This document shows positions 47,387 through 57,158 of a stretch of DNA of 64,000 nt, piece by piece. A program made the position numbers and the translations under genes. This DNA comes from an uncultured Aquimarina sp. GTDB lineage: Bacteria > Bacteroidota > Bacteroidia > Flavobacteriales > Flavobacteriaceae. The stretch covers positions 481,812 to 545,811 of the forward strand of contig NZ_CANLYD010000002.1 in assembly GCF_947495315.1 (NCBI RefSeq). Direction: 5' to 3'. Every line of letters starts with the position of its first letter. Position 1 is the stretch's first letter. Under the pieces are notes generated by a model. The model searched no databases, was not told the origin of the DNA, and worked only from the letters and a program-made list of their open reading frames with translations.

Positions 47387-48376
47387 ATGAAGAATAAAAG
47401 TTATGAATATGATGTTGCTTTATCTTTCGCAGGAGAGAATAGAGCATATGTGGAGGAGGTAGCGAATAGCTTGAAGACTAAAGGCATTAAAGTGTTTTAT
47501 GATTTATTTGAGGAAGCTAATTTGTGGGGAAAAAATTTATATGAATATTTATCAGAGATTTATCAAAATAAAGCAAGGTATACCGTACTGTTTGTATCTA
47601 GCTTTTATAATAAAAAATTATGGACAAATCATGAGAGAGTTTCGATGCAAGCGAGGGCATTTCAGGAAAGCAGAGAATATATATTACCTGCTAGATTTGA
47701 TAATACAGAAATCCCTGGAATTCTCAAAACAATCGGTTATATTAATCTGGAAAATAAGACTCCTGAAGAATTAGCCATTCTTATCGAAAATAAGTTAAAG
47801 AAGGATCAGACATTTTTCAGAAACCGATGGTCGAAACTCTCTACTATGATCAACCCCAAACCCTTTATTTTTACAATTAAAGTGGTAGACGAAAAGGGGC
47901 AATTGGTTAAACACGCAAAAGTGGTACTTGTGGCAAACAATTCTACGTATCTGGAAGGTTATACAGATGAGAATGGATTAGCTCATTTTGTGATTAGAAC
48001 CAGAAAGTTATATACCGTTCTTATAGCACATTCAGAATATCCAGCCGTAATTTTCCATAGCATGAATCCAAAGGAAGATATCAAAGTTACAATTGAAAAA
48101 TCTAATAACTCAGGTTCGGTTATTATCAATAAATCAGGTTATATTCCCGGTATCTCGGGTAAAGTAGAACCCGTATTGAAGCCTGATAAAGGATTGAGTT
48201 TATATGCTGATAATATTGCTATCGAAGGTGGAAAAGATCAACCGTATGATTTTGAACTTAATAAAGCAATCACTTTAGAAGATAATGGAGGAAATATCAT
48301 GCATTTGACCTTTCGGTTTTTTCAGGGTAGGATTGCTTTAATTGATTTTTATAAGAATAGCTCGATTAAATCATAA
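47387..48376 (+). CDS. TIR-domain protein with a prealbumin-like C-terminal part
   Basis: A 329-aa cytoplasmic protein (ATG at 47387; a GTG just before is also in frame). The TIR domain (about 5-140) starts YDVALSFAGENRAYVEEV. It has the usual pattern S71-S72-F-Y74...W79-T-N-H-E83, whose Glu is the catalytic residue in TIR NADases. A carboxypeptidase-regulatory/transthyretin-like beta-sandwich follows (about 155-245: VVDEKGQLVKHAKVVL, GYTDENGLAHFVI), then an unrecognised beta-rich tail. No signal peptide. It could be a self-contained defence effector or an immunity-like sensor. No partner gene is adjacent. It ends at a strong hairpin. Confidence 0.85.
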   Translation: MKNKSYEYDVALSFAGENRAYVEEVANSLKTKGIKVFYDLFEEANLWGKNLYEYLSEIYQNKARYTVLFVSSFYNKKLWTNHERVSMQARAFQESREYILPARFDNTEIPGILKTIGYINLENKTPEELAILIENKLKKDQTFFRNRWSKLSTMINPKPFIFTIKVVDEKGQLVKHAKVVLVANNSTYLEGYTDENGLAHFVIRTRKLYTVLIAHSEYPAVIFHSMNPKEDIKVTIEKSNNSGSVIINKSGYIPGISGKVEPVLKPDKGLSLYADNIAIEGGKDQPYDFELNKAITLEDNGGNIMHLTFRFFQGRIALIDFYKNSSIKS

Positions 48377-48385
48377 TATAATTAA

Positions 48386-48419
48386 ATATCCATAGAGGCT
48401 ATAAGTCCTCTATGGATAT
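48386..48419. terminator. Bidirectional hairpin between convergent genes
   Basis: A perfect 13-bp stem ATATCCATAGAGG (48386-48398) / CCTCTATGGATAT (48407-48419), 8-nt loop. It lies between the stops of the TIR gene and the MBL-fold hydrolase gene. Confidence 0.82.
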
Positions 48420-48436
48420 AAAGAATTGAAATTTTA

Positions 48437-49405
48437 TCAATTGATTATGAACGTTTCTCCATCTTCCGGTATCTGGATTAATTGCTCGATTCCTTGCTTG
48501 ATAAGTCGTTTTTTAAGATCTCTTCTTTTAACGAAGCAATGGTTTAATGTGTTCATATGTACAGTTAATATCTCAGCATTATCAGAATTTTTATAAACCT
48601 CTATGATGTCTTCTGGAGTCATTGTAATTGGATCTCCCTTTTTATTGCCTTCAATGAATTGCGCGCCACCAGCATTTAATACAATGATATCAGGATTATA
48701 TTGCGATATTGCGGATTTTACTTCTTTTGTCCATCGGGTATCTCCTGCAACGTATATTTTTTTATTTGATGTAGCGAAAACAAAACCAGAAACTTTTCCC
48801 ATAAGTTTACCTACTTTACCAAAACCGTGTTGTCCTCCAGTTCTCGATATAGTAATTTCTTCCCAGATCGTCTCTCTTTGAATCACTTTTACGTTTGTAA
48901 AACCTTGGCTCTTAATCAAGTCTTCATCGGACGGCTGAACAAATATCAACTTGTCCTTAGGTATTAATTGTTGTGCCTTTGGATCCCAGTGATCTAGGTG
49001 AGTATGAGTAACAAAAACGGCATCTGTTTCATCTACAATATGTTTAATTTCTTTTTCACTGATTGGTAAATCAACCATTGGGTTTCTGAAATCATTTCCA
49101 GCTCCATCAAATGCAGGAAATGCTCCTTTTTCAGCAAACATTGGATCTATAAGTAGTTTTTTTCCACCAAAGTTTATAACAAGAGTTGCATTACGAAGCA
49201 ACCTTATGCTTTCAATACTTTTTTGATTTTTAGGAATCCTGATATTTTGATCTGTTGTTTCCATATTGGATATTTCTTTGGTTATAATAAATTCTGTATT
49301 AAACTTACCTTGCTTTGGTCTAAGTAAGGAGTCGCTATCTATTGTTCTAGCTAAGGCTAGAGAACTTACTATCAAAACAATAATCAAAGCGATTGAATTT
49401 TTCAT
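48437..49405 (-). CDS. Secreted MBL-fold metallohydrolase, UlaG-like
   Basis: A 322-aa protein with a signal peptide (about 1-19, SSLALA) and a metallo-beta-lactamase fold. The metal motif is THTHLDHWDP, with the later AGDTRW and a His near HMNTLNHC. It resembles the Lactamase_B_3/UlaG group, which hydrolyses lactones or phosphodiesters; the substrate is unknown. Single gene with its own -7 box at 49455-49462. Confidence 0.9.
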   Translation of the reverse strand: MKNSIALIIVLIVSSLALARTIDSDSLLRPKQGKFNTEFIITKEISNMETTDQNIRIPKNQKSIESIRLLRNATLVINFGGKKLLIDPMFAEKGAFPAFDGAGNDFRNPMVDLPISEKEIKHIVDETDAVFVTHTHLDHWDPKAQQLIPKDKLIFVQPSDEDLIKSQGFTNVKVIQRETIWEEITISRTGGQHGFGKVGKLMGKVSGFVFATSNKKIYVAGDTRWTKEVKSAISQYNPDIIVLNAGGAQFIEGNKKGDPITMTPEDIIEVYKNSDNAEILTVHMNTLNHCFVKRRDLKKRLIKQGIEQLIQIPEDGETFIIN

Positions 49406-49454
49406 AATGCTATTTTATTATATGTGTAAATGTTGGTATTTTTGGTTTATACAA

Positions 49455-49462
49455 CAAAAATA
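49455..49462 (-). promoter_or_regulatory. -7 promoter box for the MBL-fold gene
   Basis: TATTTTTG on the minus strand, exact TAnnTTTG, about 50 bp before the start at 49405. Confidence 0.5.
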
Positions 49463-49640
49463 CGTTGCCCTTTACATTGAGTGCATATATATATATCCTT
49501 TATCATTATACATATCACTTCCAACTATGAATCTGCAGATAAACTCTTCTTTTTAATTAAAATCCAAAATTCACTATTTTCAGGGGATAACCGCGTTTAA
49601 AAATGTCTTACATTTATAAAGTCAACTAAAATCATTTAAT

Positions 49641-52600
49641 ATGCGATTATCACGTATCCTGTATCTTTTCTTATTTACCGTGCTTCTGTTTTCTTGTAAA
49701 AAGAAAGATGCCAAAGCCATAGCCGAAGCAAATGCCTCAGAACTTAATAAATATCAGGAGTATATTTCGGATGTATCCACAGGGGTAATTTCGGTTTTGG
49801 ATAATGTGTACGTGGTTTTGCAGACACCTGTAGAAGGTTGGGATGATAATCAAGAGCTTTCTGATAAAGTACTTTCGGTTTCACCAAATGTAAAGGGAAG
49901 AGTGTTTGCTGTAAATAATCAAACGATTGCTTTTCAACCAGAAAAAGGTTTTAAAGAAGATACAGAATATACGTTTACACTGAATTTAGAAGGTTTAGTG
50001 AAAGATTTAAAGGATGATCTGGATGGAGAATTTGTTTTTAGTGTTAAAACATTAAAACAACAGTTTTCCGTAATCACGGATAATCTACAATCTTATAGTA
50101 AGGATTGGCAGTACGTTAATGGAACAATTTCTGCGAGCGATCAATTAAGTTTTGATACAGCAAAACAGTTAATTACGGCTACGCAAAAAGGCAAAAATGT
50201 TCCTGTTACTTTTGGAGAGTCACTAGATAAGAGTCGTCAGTTTAGTTTTAGAATTGACAGTATACAGCGTTTTGAAGAAGACTCAGAAGTAGCCATAAAA
50301 TGGTCTGGAAAATCATTTGATATAGATACAGAAGGAGAGGATGTGTTGAATATACCTGGAAAGAATAACTTTTCCGTTATTAGTGTATCTGTTTCTAACT
50401 TTGAAGGCCAATATGTAGAGATCAATTTTTCCGATCCATTGAAAAAAAATCAAAACTTTGATGGGTTAGTCACTATAGCCGGAGCGAAAGATCTAAAATA
50501 TACAGTAAAAGGTCAGAATCTAAAAGTATATCCAAAACAGGAGTTAAAAGGAACATTAGAAGTAACAGTTTTTGAAGGAATTAAAAGTGTTGATAACTAC
50601 AAACTAAAGAATACCTATTCCGAAAATATTTCGTTTCAGCAACCTAAACCGGAAGTTAAATTATTGCAGAGCGGTGTAATTCTGCCGACTTCAGAGAATC
50701 TAAAGTTTAATTTCGAAGCAATAAACCTGCGGGCCGTAGAGGTTCAAGTCGTTAAAGTATTTGAGAATAATGTCCTTCAATTTTTACAGAATAACAATCT
50801 CGATGGTTCGAGTAATCTAAGAAGCGTGGCTAGACCGGTTGCTAAAAAATTGATCAACCTTCAGGAAAATGCCTCGTTAAATTTAAGTAAATGGAACGCC
50901 TTTGCTATAGATCTAAAAGAATTGATTTCGCCAGATCCAGGAGCTATTTATAGAGTAGAGTTAAAGTATAAGAAAGCATATTCTCTTTATAAATGTGATG
51001 GAGCAGCTGCAGATGAAACCTCTATTGATGAACTTTCTGAGAATTATGATGACGAGGAAGAAGAATCTAGCTTCTGGGATAGTTCTCAGTATTACTATGA
51101 TGAATATTATGATTATGATTGGAACGAAAGAGATGATCCTTGTAGCAACTCGTTTTACAGAAATAAAAAGGTTGCAGCAAATGTACTGGCTTCCAATCTG
51201 GGAGTAATCATAAAAAAAGGATTGAACAACTCATATACAGTTACTGTTAATGATATCCTTACCACAAATCCGATTCCTAATGTAAAAGTTGCATTTTATA
51301 ACTATCAGCAACAAGAAATTGGAGTCGCTACCACAGATGCGCAAGGTATGTCAGGATATGATGCTGATAAACCTGCGTTTTTTGCTATTGCTACATCAGG
51401 CAAGCAACAAACGTATGTTAAATTAAATGATGGTAATGCATTGTCTGTTAGTAAATTTGATGTTTCTGGAGTACGATTACAAAAAGGAATTAAAGGATAT
51501 ATCTACGGAGAACGGGGTGTTTGGCGTCCTGGAGATACATTATTCATTTCGTTTATGCTAAATGATAACGCTAATAAGCTACCAAAAGGACATCCGGTTA
51601 AGTTTGAATTAAAAGATCCTTACGGAAAAGTAATACATCAGGAAACCAAGACAGAAGGAATTGGTAATTTCTATAAGTTTATAGTAGAAACGTCTGATGA
51701 AGCACCTACCGGAAACTGGCAGGCCAAGGTAAATGTTGGAGGAGCAAGCTTTTCTAAATCCTTAAAAATTGAAACGATTAAACCTAATCGCCTTAAGATT
51801 AAAGCAAATTTTGATGATGAAGTACTGGGAGCAAATAAAAGTATAACGGGTGATTTAGAAGTATTATGGCTGCACGGAGCAATAGCTAAGAACCTTCAAA
51901 CAGATATTAATGCTCGTTTTAGCCCTAAGAGAACCAGTTTCAAGACATTTCCCGGATATATCTTTGATGATCCGTCAAGGAGATTTGGGACAGATGAACA
52001 AGAAGTGTTTAGGGGTAAACTTTCTTCAGAAGGAAAAGTAAACTTTTCTATAAAACCGACATTAGAGAGTAAAGCAGCCGGAATGCTAAGAGCGTCATTT
52101 ATAACCAAAGTATATGAAACCGGTGGCGATTTTAGTACCGATGTTATTTCGAAGGATTTTTCGCCTTATGAAACCTATATTGGATTAAACGTTCCAAAAG
52201 GAGATAAAGCAAGAGGAATGTTACTTACAGATACACAGCACAATTTTGAAGTAGTCTCTGTGGATAAAAAAGGGAACCCAAAATCAGTTAAAGACCTTGA
52301 AGTTTATGTTTACAAAGTAAACTGGAGATGGTGGTGGGATACTTCAGAAGATAATCTATCCTCTTATAATCGAGGATCGTATCGTAATGAAGTATTTAAA
52401 ACTAAAGTAACGACTAATAGTAGCGGTAAAGCCAATTTTAATTTCGAAATTAAATATCCCGAATGGGGAAGATACCTGGTAAGAGTTGTAGATCCAAATG
52501 ATGGCCATGCAACCGGAAAGGCAATATACGTAGATTGGCCCGGTTGGGCTGGCAGAGCTAATAAAAATGATCCATCTGCAGCAACGATGTTAATGTTCTC

Positions 52601-55169
52601 TGCAGATAAAAGCACTTATAATGTTGGAGAAACAGCAACAGTGACGTTTCCATCCAGTGAAGGTGGAAGAGCTTTGGTTACTGTAGAAAATGGTACTGAA
52701 GTATTATCATCACTATGGGTTACTCCACAAAAAGGAGAAACCAAATTCGAATTACCAATAGAGGATCTGTATACACCAAATGTATATATACACATAACAT
52801 TATTACAACCGCATAGTTCTACTGCTAATGATCTACCAATACGATTATATGGTGTTATACCAATTTCTGTAGAAAATCCTGCTACAAGGGTTACACCTGT
52901 TGTAAAAATGCCCGATGTTTTGCGTCCAGAAGAGACTATTGATGTGAAAATTAGCGAAACAAGTGGAAAAGCGATGACCTATTCGATAGCGATTGTGGAT
53001 GAAGGATTATTGGACCTAACAAGATACAAAACACCTAATCCATGGAATACTTTCTACGCCAGAGAAGCATTGGGAGTAAAAACCTGGGACGTATATGATG
53101 ATGTAATTGGAGCCTACGGAGGAAGTATTAACCAAATCTTTAGCATCGGAGGTGATGGAGAAGCTGGAGGCGGTAAGTCTAAAAAAGCAAATCGATTTAA
53201 ACCGATGGTTGTTTATAAAGGCCCTTTTGAGCTTAAAAAAGGAGAAACTAAATCTCATAAAATCAAAATCCCAAAATATATTGGTTCCGTTAGAACGATG
53301 ATTGTAGCTTCAGACGCTACAAATGCAGCGTATGGAAGTGTTGAAAAAACCACTCCCGTAAGAAAACCATTAATGGTATTGACCTCAATTCCTAGAAAAA
53401 TTACACCAGGCGAAAAAGTGACAATTCCCGTTACTGTTTTTGCTATGGAAGACAAAGTGAAAGATGTAAATGTGACACTAAAACCTAATAAAGGATTTAC
53501 AGTTGTCGGAGAAACTAGCCAACGTCTTAATTTCGCGCAGCCTGACGAAAAAATGGTGTATTTTGATATTGAAGTGATAGAAGGTGCTTCGATTACAGAT
53601 ATAGAAGTGGTTGCCAGCGGAAATGGAGAAAAAGCTTCTTATAGTGTTCCAATTGATATTATCAACCCAAATCCAATGACTACAGAGATTACTTCGATAG
53701 TCCTGGAACCGAATAGTGAGCAAGAGTTGGATTTTGCATCTTTCGGAGTTGACGGAAGCAATAGTACTACGATCGAACTTTCTTCATTACCACCTATGAA
53801 TTTTGAAGGTAGATTAAAGTATCTGATTAGATATCCTCATGGATGTGTTGAGCAAACTACATCAGCAGCATTTCCACAATTGTATTTAGGTGATGTGTTT
53901 ACGTTGCCTTCAGAGAAGAAAAATAAAATTCAACGTAATATGGAAGCTGCTATCTATAGGCTAAAAAGCTTTATCCAACCAAATGGAGGAATGTCATATT
54001 GGCCAGGATACAGCAATGCCAATGATTGGGGAACGAGTTATGCAGGACACTTTTTACTGGAAGCTAATAAAAAGGGATACGTCTTACCAATTGGGTTTAA
54101 AAGTAATTGGATTAATTATCAACAACAACAATCAAAAAGATGGAGAAGTGGAGGCAGTGATCTTGCGCAAGCATATAGATTGTATACGCTAGCTTTAGCT
54201 GGAAGCCCTGACTTATCATCTATGAATCGATTAAGAGAGACATCTAACCTTTCTAACGATGCTAAATTAAGATTAGCCGCAGCCTATGGATTGATTGGAC
54301 AGAAGAGTGCAGCAGACAAATTATTGAATAGTTCCAATATTGATTTTCAGCCAAGAAAAAACTATTACCATACATATGGATCTACAAACAGAAATCGAGC
54401 GATGGCTTTAGAGACATTGGTGTTGTTAGATCAAAAAGCAAAAGCACAAAAAGTGGCAGAAGCATTGGCTAAGGAATTGTCTTCAAAACGTTGGATGAGT
54501 ACCCAGACTAGTTCATACGCTTTAATGGCTATGGCTAAATATGCAACCTATGTAGGAGGGAAGGGAATAGAAGTTAATTACACACTTAACGGAAAATCCA
54601 ATAGTGCGAATACCAATAAGACTTTACAATCCTCAGGTGAATTGTCTATTGCTAAAAACAATAAGTTGCTTCTTAAAAATAATAAGGATAACACCATTTT
54701 TGTGCAACTAGCAACTAGCGGAATTCTACCTGTTGGTGAGGAAAAAGTAATACAAAGTAATTTTAAAGCGATTGTAGATTATAAAAATAGAGATGGCAGC
54801 ATCATTGATGTTACTAAGTTATCCCAAGGAACCGATTTTGTTGCAGAGGTAACGATAACCAATACTTCTGGAAGTAATGTAAAAGATATCGCTTTGACAG
54901 AAATTTTTCCATCGGGATGGGAAGTAGTCAATACTCGTTTCACCGATTTTGGATCTTTTAGGACTAATAAGGTTACCTATACGGATATTCGGGACGATCG
55001 TGTTAATTTCTATTTTGATCTAAAACCAAAAGAAAGTAAAACAGTAACATTACTATTGAATGCTTCTTATTTAGGAAAGTATTATTTACCAGGTGTTCAA
55101 TCTGAAGCCATGTATGATAATGACTATCTAGTGCGTACCAAAGGTAAATGGATTGAGGTAGTGAAATAG
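49641..55169 (+). CDS. Bacterial alpha-2-macroglobulin lipoprotein
   Basis: A 1842-aa envelope protein that in the known family traps attacking proteases. Lipoprotein signal (lipobox LLFSC, Cys19). Successive MG-type beta-sandwich domains precede the bait and thioester region; the thioester motif is CVEQ (C1402-E1404-Q1405) in RYPHGCVEQTTSAAFPQ. The end carries a receptor-binding-like beta domain. A very acidic, Tyr-rich insert lies near residues 455-498 (DDEEEESS... DEYYDYDW). The usual partner pbpC is not next to it; the following genes are GNAT and ABM. A near -7 box TACATTTA is at 49610-49617. Confidence 0.95.
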   Translation: MRLSRILYLFLFTVLLFSCKKKDAKAIAEANASELNKYQEYISDVSTGVISVLDNVYVVLQTPVEGWDDNQELSDKVLSVSPNVKGRVFAVNNQTIAFQPEKGFKEDTEYTFTLNLEGLVKDLKDDLDGEFVFSVKTLKQQFSVITDNLQSYSKDWQYVNGTISASDQLSFDTAKQLITATQKGKNVPVTFGESLDKSRQFSFRIDSIQRFEEDSEVAIKWSGKSFDIDTEGEDVLNIPGKNNFSVISVSVSNFEGQYVEINFSDPLKKNQNFDGLVTIAGAKDLKYTVKGQNLKVYPKQELKGTLEVTVFEGIKSVDNYKLKNTYSENISFQQPKPEVKLLQSGVILPTSENLKFNFEAINLRAVEVQVVKVFENNVLQFLQNNNLDGSSNLRSVARPVAKKLINLQENASLNLSKWNAFAIDLKELISPDPGAIYRVELKYKKAYSLYKCDGAAADETSIDELSENYDDEEEESSFWDSSQYYYDEYYDYDWNERDDPCSNSFYRNKKVAANVLASNLGVIIKKGLNNSYTVTVNDILTTNPIPNVKVAFYNYQQQEIGVATTDAQGMSGYDADKPAFFAIATSGKQQTYVKLNDGNALSVSKFDVSGVRLQKGIKGYIYGERGVWRPGDTLFISFMLNDNANKLPKGHPVKFELKDPYGKVIHQETKTEGIGNFYKFIVETSDEAPTGNWQAKVNVGGASFSKSLKIETIKPNRLKIKANFDDEVLGANKSITGDLEVLWLHGAIAKNLQTDINARFSPKRTSFKTFPGYIFDDPSRRFGTDEQEVFRGKLSSEGKVNFSIKPTLESKAAGMLRASFITKVYETGGDFSTDVISKDFSPYETYIGLNVPKGDKARGMLLTDTQHNFEVVSVDKKGNPKSVKDLEVYVYKVNWRWWWDTSEDNLSSYNRGSYRNEVFKTKVTTNSSGKANFNFEIKYPEWGRYLVRVVDPNDGHATGKAIYVDWPGWAGRANKNDPSAATMLMFSADKSTYNVGETATVTFPSSEGGRALVTVENGTEVLSSLWVTPQKGETKFELPIEDLYTPNVYIHITLLQPHSSTANDLPIRLYGVIPISVENPATRVTPVVKMPDVLRPEETIDVKISETSGKAMTYSIAIVDEGLLDLTRYKTPNPWNTFYAREALGVKTWDVYDDVIGAYGGSINQIFSIGGDGEAGGGKSKKANRFKPMVVYKGPFELKKGETKSHKIKIPKYIGSVRTMIVASDATNAAYGSVEKTTPVRKPLMVLTSIPRKITPGEKVTIPVTVFAMEDKVKDVNVTLKPNKGFTVVGETSQRLNFAQPDEKMVYFDIEVIEGASITDIEVVASGNGEKASYSVPIDIINPNPMTTEITSIVLEPNSEQELDFASFGVDGSNSTTIELSSLPPMNFEGRLKYLIRYPHGCVEQTTSAAFPQLYLGDVFTLPSEKKNKIQRNMEAAIYRLKSFIQPNGGMSYWPGYSNANDWGTSYAGHFLLEANKKGYVLPIGFKSNWINYQQQQSKRWRSGGSDLAQAYRLYTLALAGSPDLSSMNRLRETSNLSNDAKLRLAAAYGLIGQKSAADKLLNSSNIDFQPRKNYYHTYGSTNRNRAMALETLVLLDQKAKAQKVAEALAKELSSKRWMSTQTSSYALMAMAKYATYVGGKGIEVNYTLNGKSNSANTNKTLQSSGELSIAKNNKLLLKNNKDNTIFVQLATSGILPVGEEKVIQSNFKAIVDYKNRDGSIIDVTKLSQGTDFVAEVTITNTSGSNVKDIALTEIFPSGWEVVNTRFTDFGSFRTNKVTYTDIRDDRVNFYFDLKPKESKTVTLLLNASYLGKYYLPGVQSEAMYDNDYLVRTKGKWIEVVK

Positions 55170-55225
55170 AAGTTAAGTAGTATGTAGTCGATGTTAGCTT
55201 ACATCTGTTATTCTATAAAAAAGTG

Positions 55226-55618
55226 ATGCAGTATACTATTAACAACAAAAAACTTCCGGAAGTGGGAGAACTTAAAGATCTTTTTAAGCAAACTAGTTGG
55301 GCAAAGAATCGATCATTAGAAGGTGTTGAAAAGCTATTACAAAAAACAGAAGTATTTGTAGTAGTTCGAGATACGGATACGGAACAACTCATCGGATTTG
55401 GACGCGCACTTTCGGATGGAATTTATCGTGCTTTGTTAGACGATATTGTAATAGAAGCTAGTTACAGAAAAAGAGGTTTGGGAAAACGTATTGTTCAGGA
55501 ACTATTAGATCAGGTACAGGATGTCGAACAAGTATTTTTGAATACAAAACCGGAATTAGAAGTTTTTTATAATGAATTTGGCTTCACTAAAACTAAGGCA
55601 TTAACGATGAGCCTATGA
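55226..55618 (+). CDS. GNAT acetyltransferase
   Basis: A 130-aa enzyme of the GNAT family. The acetyl-CoA site is IEASYRKRGLGKRIVQEL and the preceding strand is ALLDDIVIEA. The acceptor is unknown. The ATG at 55226 is chosen over a GTG at 55223. It lies 56 bp after the macroglobulin gene and 16 bp before the ABM gene, so it could be co-transcribed with either. Confidence 0.9.
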   Translation: MQYTINNKKLPEVGELKDLFKQTSWAKNRSLEGVEKLLQKTEVFVVVRDTDTEQLIGFGRALSDGIYRALLDDIVIEASYRKRGLGKRIVQELLDQVQDVEQVFLNTKPELEVFYNEFGFTKTKALTMSL

Positions 55619-55634
55619 TTTTATATTTTACAAA

Positions 55635-55925
55635 ATGATATTAGAACAAGCAATTTTATATATAAAACAAGGTGAATCTAAGACTTTTGAAAAAACCTTT
55701 AGCGAAGCTCGAAAAATTATTTCCTCTATGAAAGGGTTTATTAAGTTAGATTTGCTAAAATGTGTAGAAGAGATAGATAAATACTTGTTATTGGTATCAT
55801 GGGAAACGATAGAAGACCATGAGGTTGGATTTAGACAATCATCAGAATATCAGGAATGGAAACGATTATTGCATCATTTTTATGATCCATTTCCAGTAGT
55901 TGAACATTATAAATCGGTTGTTTGA
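55635..55925 (+). CDS. ABM-domain protein (antibiotic biosynthesis monooxygenase fold)
   Basis: A 96-aa ferredoxin-like dimer protein. Typical segments: QAILYIKQGESKTFEKTFSE, and YLLLVSWETIEDHEVGFRQS. Members include small monooxygenases and haem-degrading enzymes; no specific haem residues can be assigned. It is 16 bp behind the GNAT gene. It is the last plus-strand gene before the accessory region. Confidence 0.88.
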   Translation: MILEQAILYIKQGESKTFEKTFSEARKIISSMKGFIKLDLLKCVEEIDKYLLLVSWETIEDHEVGFRQSSEYQEWKRLLHHFYDPFPVVEHYKSVV

Positions 55926-55970
55926 TAAGAACCGGATCTAAGAATTTGTTTTAGAAGCTCATGTTTACTA

Positions 55971-56085
55971 TATGTATTATAGCAGAGTAAAATGGCACCT
56001 TGCGATTTACGTTTTCTGCGCAGATTTTATAACTTACTTATCATAAAATCTTGACTCCATAACAAATATTCAAGAACCTTTTAAA
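55971..56085. repeat. Intergenic repeat, family A copy 1
   Basis: Aligns without gaps over its first 60 bases to 60001-60060 (shared AGCA, AAATG, TTTTCTGCGCA, then TAACTT and TAACAAA). It follows the stop of the minus-strand gene at 56129-56872. Part of the spacer series described in the findings. Confidence 0.55.
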
Positions 56086-56128
56086 ACCATTACTAAAACT
56101 TTCTATGACATCATAGTGTTGGAAGTAG

Positions 56129-56872
56129 TTAATTTTTATATTTCGATGGATCAACTTGAAAAACTTTACACCATTTATTTACTTTAAGTGGTTTCCATAA
56201 ATCATCATCTATTGTTCTATTTATTAGGTTATATTCTTTTTTTGTTAAATAGATCGATTGACCATCATTCGCTCCGTTAATCAGATAAAGTCTTTCATCA
56301 ATGTTTTGGGATTTTAATTGGTCATTAATTATCTCTGCAAATCTTTGTGCAGCTTCTCCCCATCCGTAATCTTTAAAATTTCTAAAAATCACATATTCAA
56401 TTCCGTTTATTGTAACTCTATGATTTAACCACTTATTATTATTATCCCATTCTTCCAAATGATTAGTTATTTCCAATTTTAGATTCAGTTTATTGAATAA
56501 CGGTTGCATACTATTAATCGCATCCATAAAGCCTCCTTCCTCGAACAATGTTTCTCCGTCAAAAAGGAATAAACGATTATCAAGAGGAATAAAATTCTTT
56601 TCGTCATAAATAGTAGATAAAACTCCGTATTCAGCAAGGGAAGAAATAAGGTCATTTTTTAAAGTGTCCAAATCTATAGCGTTGGTATATTTATAATAAC
56701 CCAAATCTTCAAGATTATCAACAACGCTTTTTGCAGCATCTAATGTCATATAAGGTTTCTTTTCAGATCTTGAATCAGAAGAACTACTATTCGTATTTTT
56801 TTTGAACACCTGGCTACATCCGAACACCATTAGAATTATAACAATTATTAAAATTAGATTTTTTCTGTTCAT
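56129..56872 (-). CDS. Unknown lipoprotein, 247 aa
   Basis: Not recognised. Lipoprotein signal (MNRKNLILIIVIILMVFGC, lipid on C19), then a Ser-rich linker (NTNSSSSDSRS), and a mixed alpha/beta soluble domain (about 40-247) with WLNHRVTINGIEYVIFRNF and YLINGANDGQSIYLT. It is the first of a series of minus-strand genes separated by repeated palindromic spacers. Confidence 0.75.
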   Translation of the reverse strand: MNRKNLILIIVIILMVFGCSQVFKKNTNSSSSDSRSEKKPYMTLDAAKSVVDNLEDLGYYKYTNAIDLDTLKNDLISSLAEYGVLSTIYDEKNFIPLDNRLFLFDGETLFEEGGFMDAINSMQPLFNKLNLKLEITNHLEEWDNNNKWLNHRVTINGIEYVIFRNFKDYGWGEAAQRFAEIINDQLKSQNIDERLYLINGANDGQSIYLTKKEYNLINRTIDDDLWKPLKVNKWCKVFQVDPSKYKN

Positions 56873-57158
56873 TTGTAATTACTAATACTTAAATGCCAAT
56901 ATTGTCTGCTTTATCAATTTTAAATTGTTTGGTCCGGTTAAAAAAGAACAAGATTTTGGCACTAATTACGGTCAATGTTTGGTATAAACGTTTGTTTTAA
57001 AGCCGATTATACATTATTGTAAGTTTGTTGTTTATGCTCCCTTCAAATTTCTTTCGATGTCATTTATCGTTCATAAATTGATTTACAGTTTTCATTGGGA
57101 TAAAAAGTTATATACTTAATATCTCCTTCATCAAAACATTTTCTACTTAGAAAAAAAA
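56873..57158. other. 286-bp gene-free spacer
   Basis: AT-rich spacer upstream of the lipoprotein gene and after the stop of the esterase gene. No ORF, no exact promoter box and no clear palindrome of the other spacer families were seen. Confidence 0.5.
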
